From Hyperoodon ampullatus (lineage: Eukaryota; Chordata; Mammalia; Artiodactyla; Ziphiidae), in assembly GCA_949752795.1 (NCBI GenBank), contig OX457061.1:39464338-39528337 (forward strand): 64,000 bases of DNA. The letters are read 5' to 3'. Shown one piece after another: positions 1 through 10,450 of the stretch. The position numbers were made by a program, and so were the translations under genes. The notes beneath the pieces are model-generated. The model saw only the letters and a program-made list of their open reading frames with translations. It was not told the origin of the DNA and made no database searches. Numbering within the stretch: position 1 is the first letter of the stretch; every line of letters starts with the position of its first letter.

Positions 1-59
1 AGGATTCATATTATGCCTTACTTTTTTGTCTAATTATATTTGTGAAATTCATGAATATT

Positions 60-190
60 ATTGCCCATGTGGAAGACAGTCCATTCTCATTGCTGTACGG
101 TATCCCATTGTAGGGATACACCACAATTTATTTATCCATTCAAATGTAAGGGGCATTCGGGAAACTTCCAGTTTGGGACTCTGGCCCCTC
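60..190 (-). mobile_element. LINE-1 3' end fragment
   Basis: The stretch reading tatcccattgtagggatac followed by tttatttatccattc is the LINE-1 ORF2/3' UTR signature in reverse orientation. Truncated and diverged. Confidence 0.7.
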
Positions 191-1329
191 CACTGACTTT
201 TTGCCCACTGGTGTGTCAGGGAGCATTTCAGTTTTGACCAACAGAACTTACACTGGACAACTTGGTTCAAAAAGGTGGGTTTACTGGAACCATTCTAAGG
301 AGCTCACAGAATAGAAGGAAGAGAGGGAACAGCCAGGCTTTGAAAAGGATGTGAGTCAGGTCTCCCCCTACTAGGGGGGGGATTTTGGTAGGGAGAACTT
401 GTGGATGACCTCTTTAGGTGGAATAGTTAGTTGTCCCACCTGCATAGAGCAAAGTTTTCTACCTGTTGTGTGAACACTAGTGGCCCACAGGAATTTTATA
501 GTGTCGCATGGAAAAAAAAAAAAAGACCCTGTGGCTAAGGTAGTTGAAAAAAGTGGTTAAAAAGGTTATGCTTCTCAGGACCTTTAATATAAGAGAGTAT
601 ATTTTAACTTTCCAGGAGAGCAATATTTCTCAAACTTGACTTTTTTCATGGCGCATCAACTTCTATCTTAAGGGACACTAGTGTTCCAAGTAAGACAGCT
701 TTGGGATATGTTTATGCAGAGCAGAGTGTGAATGAATGGGGTCATAGAAAATACAATTCGGGCTGAATTTTTAATGCAAAGAGGGATTTGCGTAAAGTTA
801 GATAAAGTTCTCTAGAAAATAGAGAACTTTGAAAAGTGTTATAATAACAACATTATTTTGTGTGAGTTTTACAGTTTACAGAGTATCTTCAAGTACATTA
901 CCCCAGTCAACACTGAGGTGGGAGTTATTAGTCCAGATTACAGAATTGATTACTGATGCAATGTGCTCTGAGAAAGCTGAGGGTCGGAGGGACCGAGGAG
1001 GACTCAGGCTCATGTGCAAAACTGAATCAAGCTGTCCTCTGACTCTCTTATAGTTGCCAATTTGAGACTGGGTTCTAGATCAGGATTGTAATTTAAGTCA
1101 TGGGTGTGGGTGAGATCACTTGGGAGAATGTGGAGCAGAAGGCCTAAGAGTAAGGCTTGGACAATACCCATGTATAAAGGTCAGGTGGATGAAGATGAAC
1201 CTGCCAAGAATTCTCAGGAAGAACATCCAGTGACATCTCAGGTAAACCAGGAAAATACTGAGATACAGAAGCCAAGGCAAGATAGAGTCTCAGAAGAAGG
1301 GGCGGGTCAAAAGTCTTGATGTTCAGAGA

Positions 1330-1800
1330 AGTCAGGTGAGATCAAGGCTGGAGGACAACCCTGGGTTTATTGCCACAGTGGCCATGGTCACATGACAGTA
1401 CACCACTCAGATCCCGCTGCCAGGGAGGGCCTGGCCCAAGGAGTGCAGTTTCTGACAGCCTCTAGCTGTGGTGCCCTCAGGATCTGCCTCAGCATTTGAA
1501 CAAGGCCTGCTCCTCCAGGGCAGCCCTCAACCAGTGGCTGACCAGAGTGGTAGTGCTAGGGCTCAGACTCCCCGAAGCCCAGTGTCCTTCCTAGCCTCTC
1601 CCCTTCCTGTCCTCTCTTCTTTACAGGTGTCAGATCCACACCAAAGAGTGGTAGGGGGCTCTCCCTGCCTGCTCCTTCTCCTGCCTGCTTCATCTTTCAC
1701 AGGTGTTAGCCCCAATGAAGCACCTCTAACTCTACAGGTGTTAGCCCCAATGAAGCACTTCTAACTCTAGCTCAGAGTCTGCTTCTAGAAGAACCTGAAT
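1330..1800. mobile_element. Probable ancient LTR remnant
   Basis: A pyrimidine-rich block with a 35-bp unit duplicated in tandem (1699-1733 and 1734-1768, one mismatch), ending in sequence that resembles ERVL-type LTR ends (gtctgcttctagaagaacct). Family not determined. Confidence 0.35.
1699..1768. repeat. 35-bp tandem duplication
   Basis: Two head-to-tail copies of a 35-bp unit beginning acaggtgttagccccaatga differ by a single C/T change, so the duplication is much younger than the surrounding element. Confidence 0.9.
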
Positions 1801-2724
1801 TGACACAGTGGCCACTGGTGACTTCAGTGAGAGATGTTTAGATAGAATTATGAGGCTGGAAGTCAGACTAGGGTGAATTAATATTGAGTAGAAATTGGTA
1901 AAATGGAACCAGCATGTATAAACAATTTCAGGAGGCTTGGATGGCCCAAATGCTTTAGGCCATTCGAGGACAGAAACTTTGTGTAAGTATCCTGTAGTCC
2001 TCAGAAGAGGTGAGAACCATATAAAAGAAAATCAAAGTAATAAGGGTGAATCATTTTCTCTTTTGTAGGTACATCTTTCTCAAAGCTCTATTTTTTTGAT
2101 GTCTTTGCATAAAGGACCATCCAAAGAAAAGCAAGTTGATGAACATTGCCTCCTCTTTTCCATTTATTGAAAAGTCTTCAACTCCTCACTTTCTTTACCA
2201 CCCTTACCAGATGATACAAAAACTGTTCCAAAGCCCTTTAGGATATGAAAGAGTTAATAAGGTGCTAAAATCAGAACTTTTCAGAAAAAGATAAACATAG
2301 GGTATTTTTTTTTTTTCCCCTGACAGAAGCTAACAAAAGGAAATTCTGAGATGCACTTCAAATAGAGGGAAAAAGGGATGGATGGTCAAAGAAGCAATAA
2401 GGATTGATGAACAAAGGAAATAAAAATATGGGCATAAATGTAAACAGAATTACCTGTATCAAACCCAAAGAATAATAATGTTCTGTGGGGTTTTTAAAGA
2501 GATAAAACATAATAAAAAGAGCACACAATTTGGGAAGGGAGACTCAGAGTTAAAATTTTCTAAGGTCCTTTGATTTAAGGAGGAGGATAAAAATATTGAT
2601 TACCCACAGATTTGGTCTGTTTAGTATGCATGCTAAAATGTTTAGGGAAACAAAATAAGGGAAGTAGCGTGTTCAGCTTTTACCCAAGGAGAGATAAAAA
2701 CAGAAATGAGAAAAATACTCCGCT

Positions 2725-2950
2725 GGGGCTTCCCTGGTGGCGCAGTGGTTGAAAGTCCGCCTGCCGATGCAGGGGACACGGGTTCGTGCCCCGGTCCGGG
2801 AAGATCCCACATGCCGCAGAGCGGCTGGGCCCGTGAGCCATGGCCGCTGAGCCTGCGCGTCCGGAGCCTGTGCTCCGCAACGGGAGAGGCCACAACAGTG
2901 AGAGGCCCGCGTACCGCAAAGAAAAAACCAAAAACCAAAAAACAAAAAAA
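2725..2950 (+). mobile_element. CHR SINE (tRNA-Glu-derived)
   Basis: Starts gggcttccctggtggcgcag, carries the tRNA-like B box ggttcgtgccccggtc, and ends in an A-rich tail. Flanks actccgctg / actccactg are a likely target duplication. Confidence 0.95.
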
Positions 2951-3205
2951 CTCCACTGTTTCCAAGGCTCAGGCAGGTCTCTTTCCTGGAGCGTACACTT
3001 GATATATGGACTCCTGGGCCTGAGGGGTGGCCAAGGGGTACGTATTTGGTGGAACTAGAAGTTACATGCACGGAGCTGGGATGTCCACACCACTGCATGT
3101 GAGGCCCCTCTCAGTGACTAATGGAGCCATAAGCAGGGAGAGAAGGAGGGTAGGCTGTAGGCTGGAGCCTCCACATGCAATGCTACCCAGGCCCCACAAA
3201 TGTTA

Positions 3206-3312
3206 GGAAAGGAAGGAAAGAAAGAAGGAAGGAAGGAAGGAAGGAAGGGAGGGAGGGAGGGAGGAAGGAAGGAAGGAAGGGAGGGAGGGAGGGAGGGAGG
3301 AAGGAAGGAAGG
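3206..3312. repeat. (GGAA)n/(GGGA)n microsatellite
   Basis: About 105 bases of uninterrupted purine tetranucleotide repeats, switching between aagg and gagg blocks. Confidence 0.95.
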
Positions 3313-3689
3313 CCATCTAAGGGTGGCAACTCTGAATACTCATCTTGACCTGGAATGGAACTGCAGGGTCAGCCATTGGTTAAGAGCCACGAGGGCAGAG
3401 GAGGGTCAGACAGTTCTGACTCTGACTCCTAAGTGCAGAAGTATGAAATTCAGGCTCTCTGGCCTCAGGTTAGGATGCCTGTGGGTACAACTTAGCCTCC
3501 AGAGTCCTCAGCAAATTCAGATTGAAGCTACATCCACTGGATGCAGCTGGAAATCACATCCTTGCTTGGCTTCCTCCCTCTTCCCTCTCCCCTGGTGGCA
3601 CTTCTTTAATATATCACATGCGGACCAAACCTTGTCCCAGACCCACTTCTGGGGAACTGGACCTAGGCTGAGGAATCTCATGAACAAAA

Positions 3690-3930
3690 GCGTGGTGTAT
3701 GTGTGGTGTGTGTGTGGTGTGTTTATATGGTGTGTGTGGTATGTGTATGTGGCATGTGTGGTGTGTGTGTGTGGTGTGTGCGGTGTGTTTATGTGGTGTG
3801 TGTGGTGTGTGTATGTGGTGTGTGTGGTGTGTTTATGTGGTGTGTGGTGTGTGTGTGTGGTGTGTGTGCTGTGTGTGGTGTGTGTGTGGTGTATGGTCTG
3901 TATAGTATATATATGTGTGTGGTATGTGTT
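3690..3930. repeat. TG-rich minisatellite
   Basis: Degenerate repeats of tgtgtggtgtgtttatgtgg-like units, about 240 bp. It stays open in several plus-strand frames (Val/Cys repeats), which is an artefact of composition. Confidence 0.95.
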
Positions 3931-4324
3931 ACTAAGTCTGGCGTTTGAGGTGGGAGGAGATGGGCTTGGGGAAAAGTCAGCCCACCTGACACTGTTTGTT
4001 TCAAGGGTATTCTATCTTCTCTCCATTCGATGCCCCAGAAGAGGTGACTGGGGAGAACTCTCCCACCTTCTCCCATTGCTACGTCTCTTCCCCTGCTCAT
4101 GATTCCTGCTCCCAGTCTCCCTTCTCTTTGCCCTTCTCCCCTGTGCCAGTTATTAAGCTCCCAATCCACCCAATTCTGCTCTGCTCTGTCCTGTGGGACC
4201 ATCATAGGACTCTGACCCTCCCCTCTGTCAGTGGCCCCGTTGGCTATGCCAATAGGGGGCACTAGAGGGAGACTGCAGAGCTGCAGCCAGAAGCAGACCA
4301 TGCTCCCTTCCTTGTTTTTAATTA

Positions 4325-7300
4325 AAAAAAATATTTTTTGGACATCTTTATTGGAGTATAATTGCTTTACAGTGGTGTGTTAGTTTCTGCTTTATAAACA
4401 TGTGAATCAGTTATACATATACTTATATCCCCCTATTGCCTCCCTCTTGCGTTTCCCTTCCACCCTCCCTATCCCACCCCTCTAGGTGGTCACAAAGCAC
4501 CAAGCTGATCTCCCTGTGCTATGTGGCTGTTTCCCACTGGTTATCTATTTTACATTTGGTAGTGTATATATGTCCATGCGACTCTTTCACTTCTTCCCAG
4601 CTTACCCTTACCACTCCCCGTATGCTCAAGTCCATTCTCTACATCAGCGTCTTTATTCCAGTCCTGCCCCTAGGTTCTTCAGAACCTTTTTTTTTTTTAG
4701 ATTCCATATATATGTGTCAGCATACAGTATTTGTTTCTCTTTCTGACTTACTTCACTCTGTATAACAGAATCTAGGTCCATCCACCTCACTACAAATAAC
4801 TCAATTTCATTTCTTTTTATGGCTGAGTAATATTCCATTGTATATATGTGCCACATCTTCTTTATCCATTCATCTGTTGACGGACACTTAGGTTGCTTCC
4901 ATGTCCTGACTATTGTAAATAGAGCTGCAATGAACATTGTGGTACATGACTCTTTTTGCATTATGGTTTTCTTAGGGTATATGCCCAGAAGTAGGATTAC
5001 TGGGTAGTATGGTAGTTCTATTTTGAGGTTTTTTTTTTTTTGCAGTACGTGGGCCTCTCACTGTTGTGGCCTCTGCCGTTGCGGAGCACAGGCTCCGGAC
5101 ACGCAGGCTCAGCGGCCATGGCTCATGGGCCCAGCCGCTCCGTGGCATGTGGGATCTTCCTGGACTGGGGCACAAACCCGTGTCCCCTGCATCGGCAGGC
5201 GGACTCTCAACCACTGCACCACCAGGGAAGCCCTATTTTTAGGTTTTTAAGGAACCTCCATACTGTTCTCCATAGTGGTTGTATCAGTTAACATTCCCAC
5301 CAACAGTGCAAGAGCCTTCCCTTTTCTCCACACCCTCTCCAGCATTTATTGTTTCTAGATTTTTTGATGATGGCCAATCTGACTGGTGTGAGGTGATACC
5401 TCATTGTAGCTCTGATTTGCATTTCTCTAATGATTAGTGATGTTGAGCATACTTTCATGTGTTTGTTGGCAATCTGTATATCTTCTTTGGAGAAATGTCT
5501 ATTTAGGTCTTCTGTCCATTATTGGATTGGGTTGTTTGTTTTTCTGATATTGAGCTACATGAGCTGCTTGTAAATTTTAGAGATTAATCCTTTGTCAGTT
5601 GTTTCGTTTGCAAATATTTTCTCCAATTCTGAGGGTTATCTTTTCGGCTTGTTTATGTTTTCCTTTGCTGTGCAAAAGCTTTTGAGTTTCATTAGGTCCC
5701 ATTTGTTTATTTTTGTTTTTATTTCCATTTCTCTAGGAGGTGGGTCAAAAAGGATCTTGCTGTGATTTATGCCAGAGTGTTCTGCCTATGATTTCCTCTA
5801 ACAGTTTTATAGTGTCTGGGCTTACATTTAGGTCTTTAATCCATTTTGAGTCTATTTTTGTGTATGGTGTTAGGGAGTGCTCTAATTTCATTCTTTTACA
5901 TGTAGCTGTCCAGTTTTCCCAGCATCACTTATTGAAGAAGCTGTGTTTTCTCCATTGTATATTCTTGCCTCCTTTATCAAAAAGGTGACCATATGTGCAT
6001 GGGTTTATCTCTGGGCTTTCTATCCTGTTCAATTGATGTATATTTCTGTTTTTGTGCCAGTACCATACTGTCTTGATTACTGTAGGTTTGTAGTCTGAAG
6101 TCTGGGAGCCTGATTCCTCCAGCTCCGTTTTTCTTTCTCAACATTGCTTTGGCTATTCGGGGTCTTTTGTGTTTCCATACAAATTGTGAAATTTTTTGTT
6201 CTAGTTCTGTGAAAAATGCCAGTGGTAGTTTGATAGGGATTGCATTGAACCTGTAGATTGCTTTGGGTAGTAGAGTCATTTTCACAATGTGGATTCTTCC
6301 AATCCAAGAACATGGTATATCTCCCCATCTGTTTGTGTCAACTTTGATTTCTTTCATCAGTGTCTTATAGTTTTCTGCATACAGGTCTTTTGTCTCCGTA
6401 CGTAGGTTTATTCCTAGGTATTTTATTCTTTTTGTTGCAGTGGTAAATGGGAGTGTTCCCTTAATATCTCTTTCAGATTTTTGCAGCATTAGTGTATAGG
6501 AATGGAAGAGTGCATTAATTTTGTATCCTGCTACTTTACCAAATTCATTGATTAGCTCTAATTGTTTTCTGGTAGCATCTTTAGGATTCTCTATGTGTAG
6601 TATCATGTCATCTGCAGACAGTGACAGCTTTATTTCTTCTTTTCTGATTTGGATTCCTTTTCTTTTTCTTCTCTGATTGCTGTGGCTAAAACTTCCAAAA
6701 CTATGTTGAATTATAGTGGTGAGAGTGGACAACCTTTTCCTGGTCCTGATCTTAGAGGAAATGGTTTCATTTTTTCACAATTGAGAATGTTTTTGGTTGT
6801 GGATTTGTCATTTATGGCCTTTATTATGTTGAGGTAAGTTCCCTCTATGCCTACTTTCTGGAGAGTTTTTATCATAAATGGATGTTGAATATTGTCAGAA
6901 GCTTTTTCTGTCTCTATTGAGATGATCATATGGTTTTTCTCCTTCAATTTGTTAATATGGTTTATCACATTGATCTATTTGCATATATTGAAGAATCCTT
7001 GCATTCATGGGATAAACCCCACTTGATCATGGTGTATGATCCTTTTAATGTGCTGTTGGATTCTTTTGCTAGTATTTTGTTGAGGATTTTTGCATCTATG
7101 TTCATCAGTGATATTGGCCTGTAGTTTTCTTTCCTTGCAACATCTTTGTCTGGTTTTGGTATCAGGGTGATGGTGGCCTTGTAGAATGAGTTTGGGAGTG
7201 TTCCTTCCTCTGCTACATTTTGGAAGATTTTGAGAAGGATAGGTGTTAGCTCTTCTCTAAATGTTTGATAGAATTTGCCTGTGAAGCCCTCTGGTCCTGG

Positions 7301-7942
7301 GCTTTTAGTTGTTGGAAGATTTTTAATCACAGTCTCCATTTTAATGCTTGTGATTGGTCTGTTTATATTTTCTATTTCTTCCTGGTTCAGTCTCAGAAGT
7401 TTGTGCTTTTCTAAGAATTTGTCCATTTCTTCCAGGTTGTCCATTATATTGGCATATAGTTGCTTGTAGTAATCTCTCATGATTCTTTGTATTTCCAGTA
7501 TCAGTTGTTACTTCTCCTTTTTCATTTCTAATTCTATTGAGTCTTCTCCCTTTATTTCTTGATGAGTGTGGCTAATGGTTTACCATTTTTTAATCTTCTC
7601 AAAGAACCAGCTTTTAGTTTTATTGATCTTTGTTATTGTTTCCTTCATTCCTTTTTCATTTATTTCTGAACTGATCTTTATGATTTATTTCCTTCTGCTA
7701 ACTTTGGGGTTTTTTTGTTCTTCTTTCTGTAATTGCTTTAGGTGTACGGTTAGGTTGTTTATTTGAGATGTTTCTTGTTTTTTGAGGTAGGATTGTATTG
7801 CTATAAGCTTCCCTCTTAGAACTGCTTTTGCTGCATTCCATAGGTTTAGGGTGGTCGTGTTTTCATTGTCATTTGTTTCTAGGTATTTTTTTTATTTCCT
7901 CTTTGATTTCTTCAGTGACCTCCTGGTTATTTAGTAGTGTAT
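4325..7942 (-). mobile_element. 5'-truncated LINE-1, inactive, with a nested SINE
   Basis: The 3' UTR is at 4325-4900, followed by ORF2 remnants of the reverse-transcriptase and C-terminal regions. Fragments at 7480-6965 ([15 protein letters not shown]), 6968-6711 and 6732-5977 ([23 protein letters not shown]) lie in different frames with stops between, so the element cannot be active. ORF1 and the endonuclease are missing. A CHR SINE interrupts the 3' UTR at 5029-5233. The 5' end stops at about 7942 within sequence reading ggttatttagtagtgtatt, a familiar LINE-1 internal segment. Confidence 0.93.
5029..5233 (-). mobile_element. CHR SINE nested in the LINE-1
   Basis: T-run then ggcctctcactgttgtggcc through ccaccagggaagccc, reverse orientation. 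Flanks ctattttgaggttt / ctatttttaggttt are a slightly diverged target duplication, so it entered after the LINE-1. Confidence 0.95.
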
Positions 7943-7975
7943 TACATAATAGTTCAAGTATTACATAATAGTTCA
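7939..7975. repeat. 18-bp direct repeat at the LINE-1 5' junction
   Basis: Two identical copies of gtattacataatagttca one base apart, exactly where LINE-1 similarity ends. The repeat is not present at the 3' end of the LINE-1, so it is not its target duplication. Confidence 0.9.
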
Positions 7976-8266
7976 GTTCACAGAAATAAAAAGCAGGGAT
8001 TCACTTGAGCAAATGGTAATCAGATGGTCCCTGTTTACCGTCTTGAATGTCTGCCCATCTTACCTAGGTCATAGAAAGGCCAGTGGGGAGGAATCACCCC
8101 TAAGTCCTAGACAGGAAATGGGGGCTAGGGACTCTTGTGGTGTCAGTGTGGGTCCTGGAAAGGGAGCAGGTGCTGTGGGTCATTCCATCCCTGATAGGAA
8201 GGTCAGGGCTTTCTGCAGTGGTGGAGAAACTGACTGGGGGCCGCATGGGGAGTGGGGGAGGACTGC

Positions 8267-8465
8267 CTGACTCCAAATTGCCTCTGCTACTCATAAGCTG
8301 TGTGATCTTCTGTGCCTCAGTTTCTTCCTTCATAATAATAGATAACAATAATAGATAACAATACTTAATAATACCTATCCAGAAGGGTTGTTGGGCAGTC
8401 AAATGAGAATATCCACTTGAAGTGTTTAACAAATGACATAGTAAGCGCTCAATAAATGTGAGCCA
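8267..8465 (+). mobile_element. MIR element
   Basis: It contains the MIR order: agctgtgtgatctt, tgcctcagtttcttcctt, an ataataata run, gggttgttgggcagtcaaat and agtaagcgctcaataaatg. Confidence 0.85.
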
Positions 8466-8639
8466 AAGTCCTCAGAACATTTATTCCCCAGCCCAAGCAC
8501 CCTTAGCCTGCTTAACAGAGGAAATACGCGGTTTACCACCACCGGGGTCCCCTTGTGCTTCAACAGGCTCTTGGAAGCAGTGTGAAAAATGGATTAGGGA
8601 GGGAGGAGGAGCGAGACTAGGAATCCAGGGAGAAGTCTG

Positions 8640-10450
8640 CAGGCATCCAGATGGGAGGTGAAGGGGCGGGACCTCGGACCCTTGGCAGTTTGAGTCATTA
8701 TTTTGGAGAAATAATCTCTGGGACTTGATAACAGGCTGGGAAAGGGCCTTTGGCCAAGCACCAGGCTTGGATGGTGGGAGGAAGACGGAAGGTAGGGAGG
8801 GCAGGTGCAGGGACGATCTTGGGCGGCGGTGGGGGGGGTGCGACACGTGCGGTTTGGGACAAGCAGCAGGCCCAGAGGAGGCGGGAAGTGCAGGATGGAG
8901 TTAGGGCAGAAGGTGGAGTATTTTTGCACGTTGGGGGCCTGCTTCCTGGAGCAGCTGGCTCTGGTCTAGGTGCTGTGCAAGTAGGTGCTAGGCCCGATTT
9001 CCTCCCCGGACCGTCGGCTTCGCGGCAGTCGGGTGTGCCGGACGAGCCGCCCAGGGGCACTAGCAGGTACCGAGCTTGGGACCCGCCAGGAGGAGTTCCA
9101 TCTAGCCTCTGGCTTCCTTCCTCCCTCCCTCCGCACCTCACCGTCCTCAGTCAGAGCTACCATTCCGCCCACCTCCCTGGCGCCTCCGCCCTCCTGCTTT
9201 GCTTGACCTCGGTTAGACGCGCTGAGGGATCAAGCTGAGGCTGATTTTTCAGCCGGCCGCCAGCCAGACCGCAGAAACCTTCGCCCTTCACACCCGGTGG
9301 CCGCGCGCCCTCCGCGGCCTGGGCGGGAAGGGCGCGGGCGGCGGGGAGGGGCCCCTCTCGGCTGGATCCCCCAGCCCCGGCGCGGCCGGCAGAGGGTCTC
9401 GCCTTTCACAGCCCGCAGAGTTGCTGACCCCGCCGGCCCGAGCGGTGTCTGCGTGCTGGGCGATCGCGGGCTGCGCGCAGCTGTGGCGTGTGCGCGCGGG
9501 GGGAATTCACGCCGCCGCCAGCCCACATCCCTCGCCCCTCTCTGTCCCCGGCGGGGTCGCAAGCTCCCGCCTGGTCCCCCAGACCAGGGTTGGGGATTAT
9601 CAAGCGCTCCCTGCACCCGAAGCTCGAGGGTAAGCAGGACCCCACAAAGGGCCGCCCCTCCGCCTTCCTTGCCTCACTTTCCGCGGTGGACGAGACCCCG
9701 GGGCGCGGTGGAGATCGGCCACCCATCGTTTCCTGCGCACAGAGGGGCTCGGGGACTTTCCTGAGGCTTGCGGCTAGTGGAAGATCACGCGCCCTCGAGG
9801 CGCAAGTCCCTGCAGTTTGCTTTCATGTTTTCCATCAATACAGCCAGAGCGTAATTTAATTAGCTTTCCTTCTTTTTTCCCCCAAAAGGAGAAAATAAAC
9901 CTGATTCGGAGAAACAGATTGTCTCCCCTGCTTGGGGGCGGTGAATCCCCTCTCCCGTTTTGTGGCACAGCAGCGGGGGTTTCCAGGGATGATCCTCAGA
10001 AGCGGCGGGTGGCCTTCTGGAAACTCGCTGAGGAAAATTCACATGAGTTTTACTTGAAGCAATTTCTACATACACTCTCTAATATTTGCCTGCCGGGCGG
10101 GATGGGAAGGCGGAGCCGGGAGTAAGGTGGATTCCCCGACAGCGCTCCTGGGAAAGGGAGTGCAGGGCCGGGGAAAAGCGGGGGCGAGGGGCAGAGCAGA
10201 GTGCGCGCTCGCGCTTGGGTCCGCCGTCCTAAGCCGCACCGCAAGCCGCAGCGCGGCTCCACGTGCCCGACACCATCCCACAGAGTAACAGGCGAGGGAG
10301 GAAAAGCCAATCAGCCTCCCCTTTGCCCAGAGACGGAAATCTGCGAGGTGCTGCCAGTCCCCCTACACTCAGGACTTGCAGTCATTAACACGCGAGCTCT
10401 CAGTCTCCCCCTCCGCCCTTTTGTCCCCCGCCCCTCTTACATATTTTGGA
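8640..10450. promoter_or_regulatory. CpG island without a recognised gene
   Basis: About 1.8 kb of GC- and CpG-rich sequence, densest at 9240-9560, in otherwise AT-rich DNA. GC boxes (GGGCGG or complement) occur at 8664-8669, 9321-9326, 10095-10100 and around 10428-10433. A fair plus-strand splice donor (GAGG/gtaagc) sits at 9629/9630, which could close a non-coding first exon. Open frames here are on both strands and in all phases and do not resemble proteins I know. It lies about 6 kb beyond the ERCC6L2 stop. In human, LINC00092 is, as far as I recall, just downstream of ERCC6L2, so this may be its promoter; that is inference. Confidence 0.65.

Larger units (their letters stand above)
1..2700. 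other. Intergenic region, left edge
   Basis: It holds an old LINE-1 tail (about 60-190, minus), a likely LTR remnant around 1330-1800 with a 35-bp tandem duplication, and otherwise anonymous AT-rich sequence. No gene is seen. Confidence 0.6.

Noticed and set aside
2725..2950. tRNA-like sequences at the CHR SINEs (this and the other copies)
   Set aside because: They are tRNA-Glu-derived SINEs with A tails and target duplications, not tRNA genes.
3200..4102. 300-codon open frame on the plus strand
   Set aside because: It runs through a GGAA microsatellite and a TG minisatellite (Lys/Gly/Arg and Val/Cys repeats). Stops are absent only because of the composition.
5977..7480. Reverse-transcriptase-like protein fragments
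   Set aside because: They are pieces of LINE-1 ORF2 in different frames with stops between them; this is a dead repeat, not a host gene.
8694..10310. Many overlapping open frames on both strands
   Set aside because: GC-rich CpG-island sequence has few stop codons. The translations are Pro/Arg/Gly-rich, overlap on both strands and resemble no protein family.
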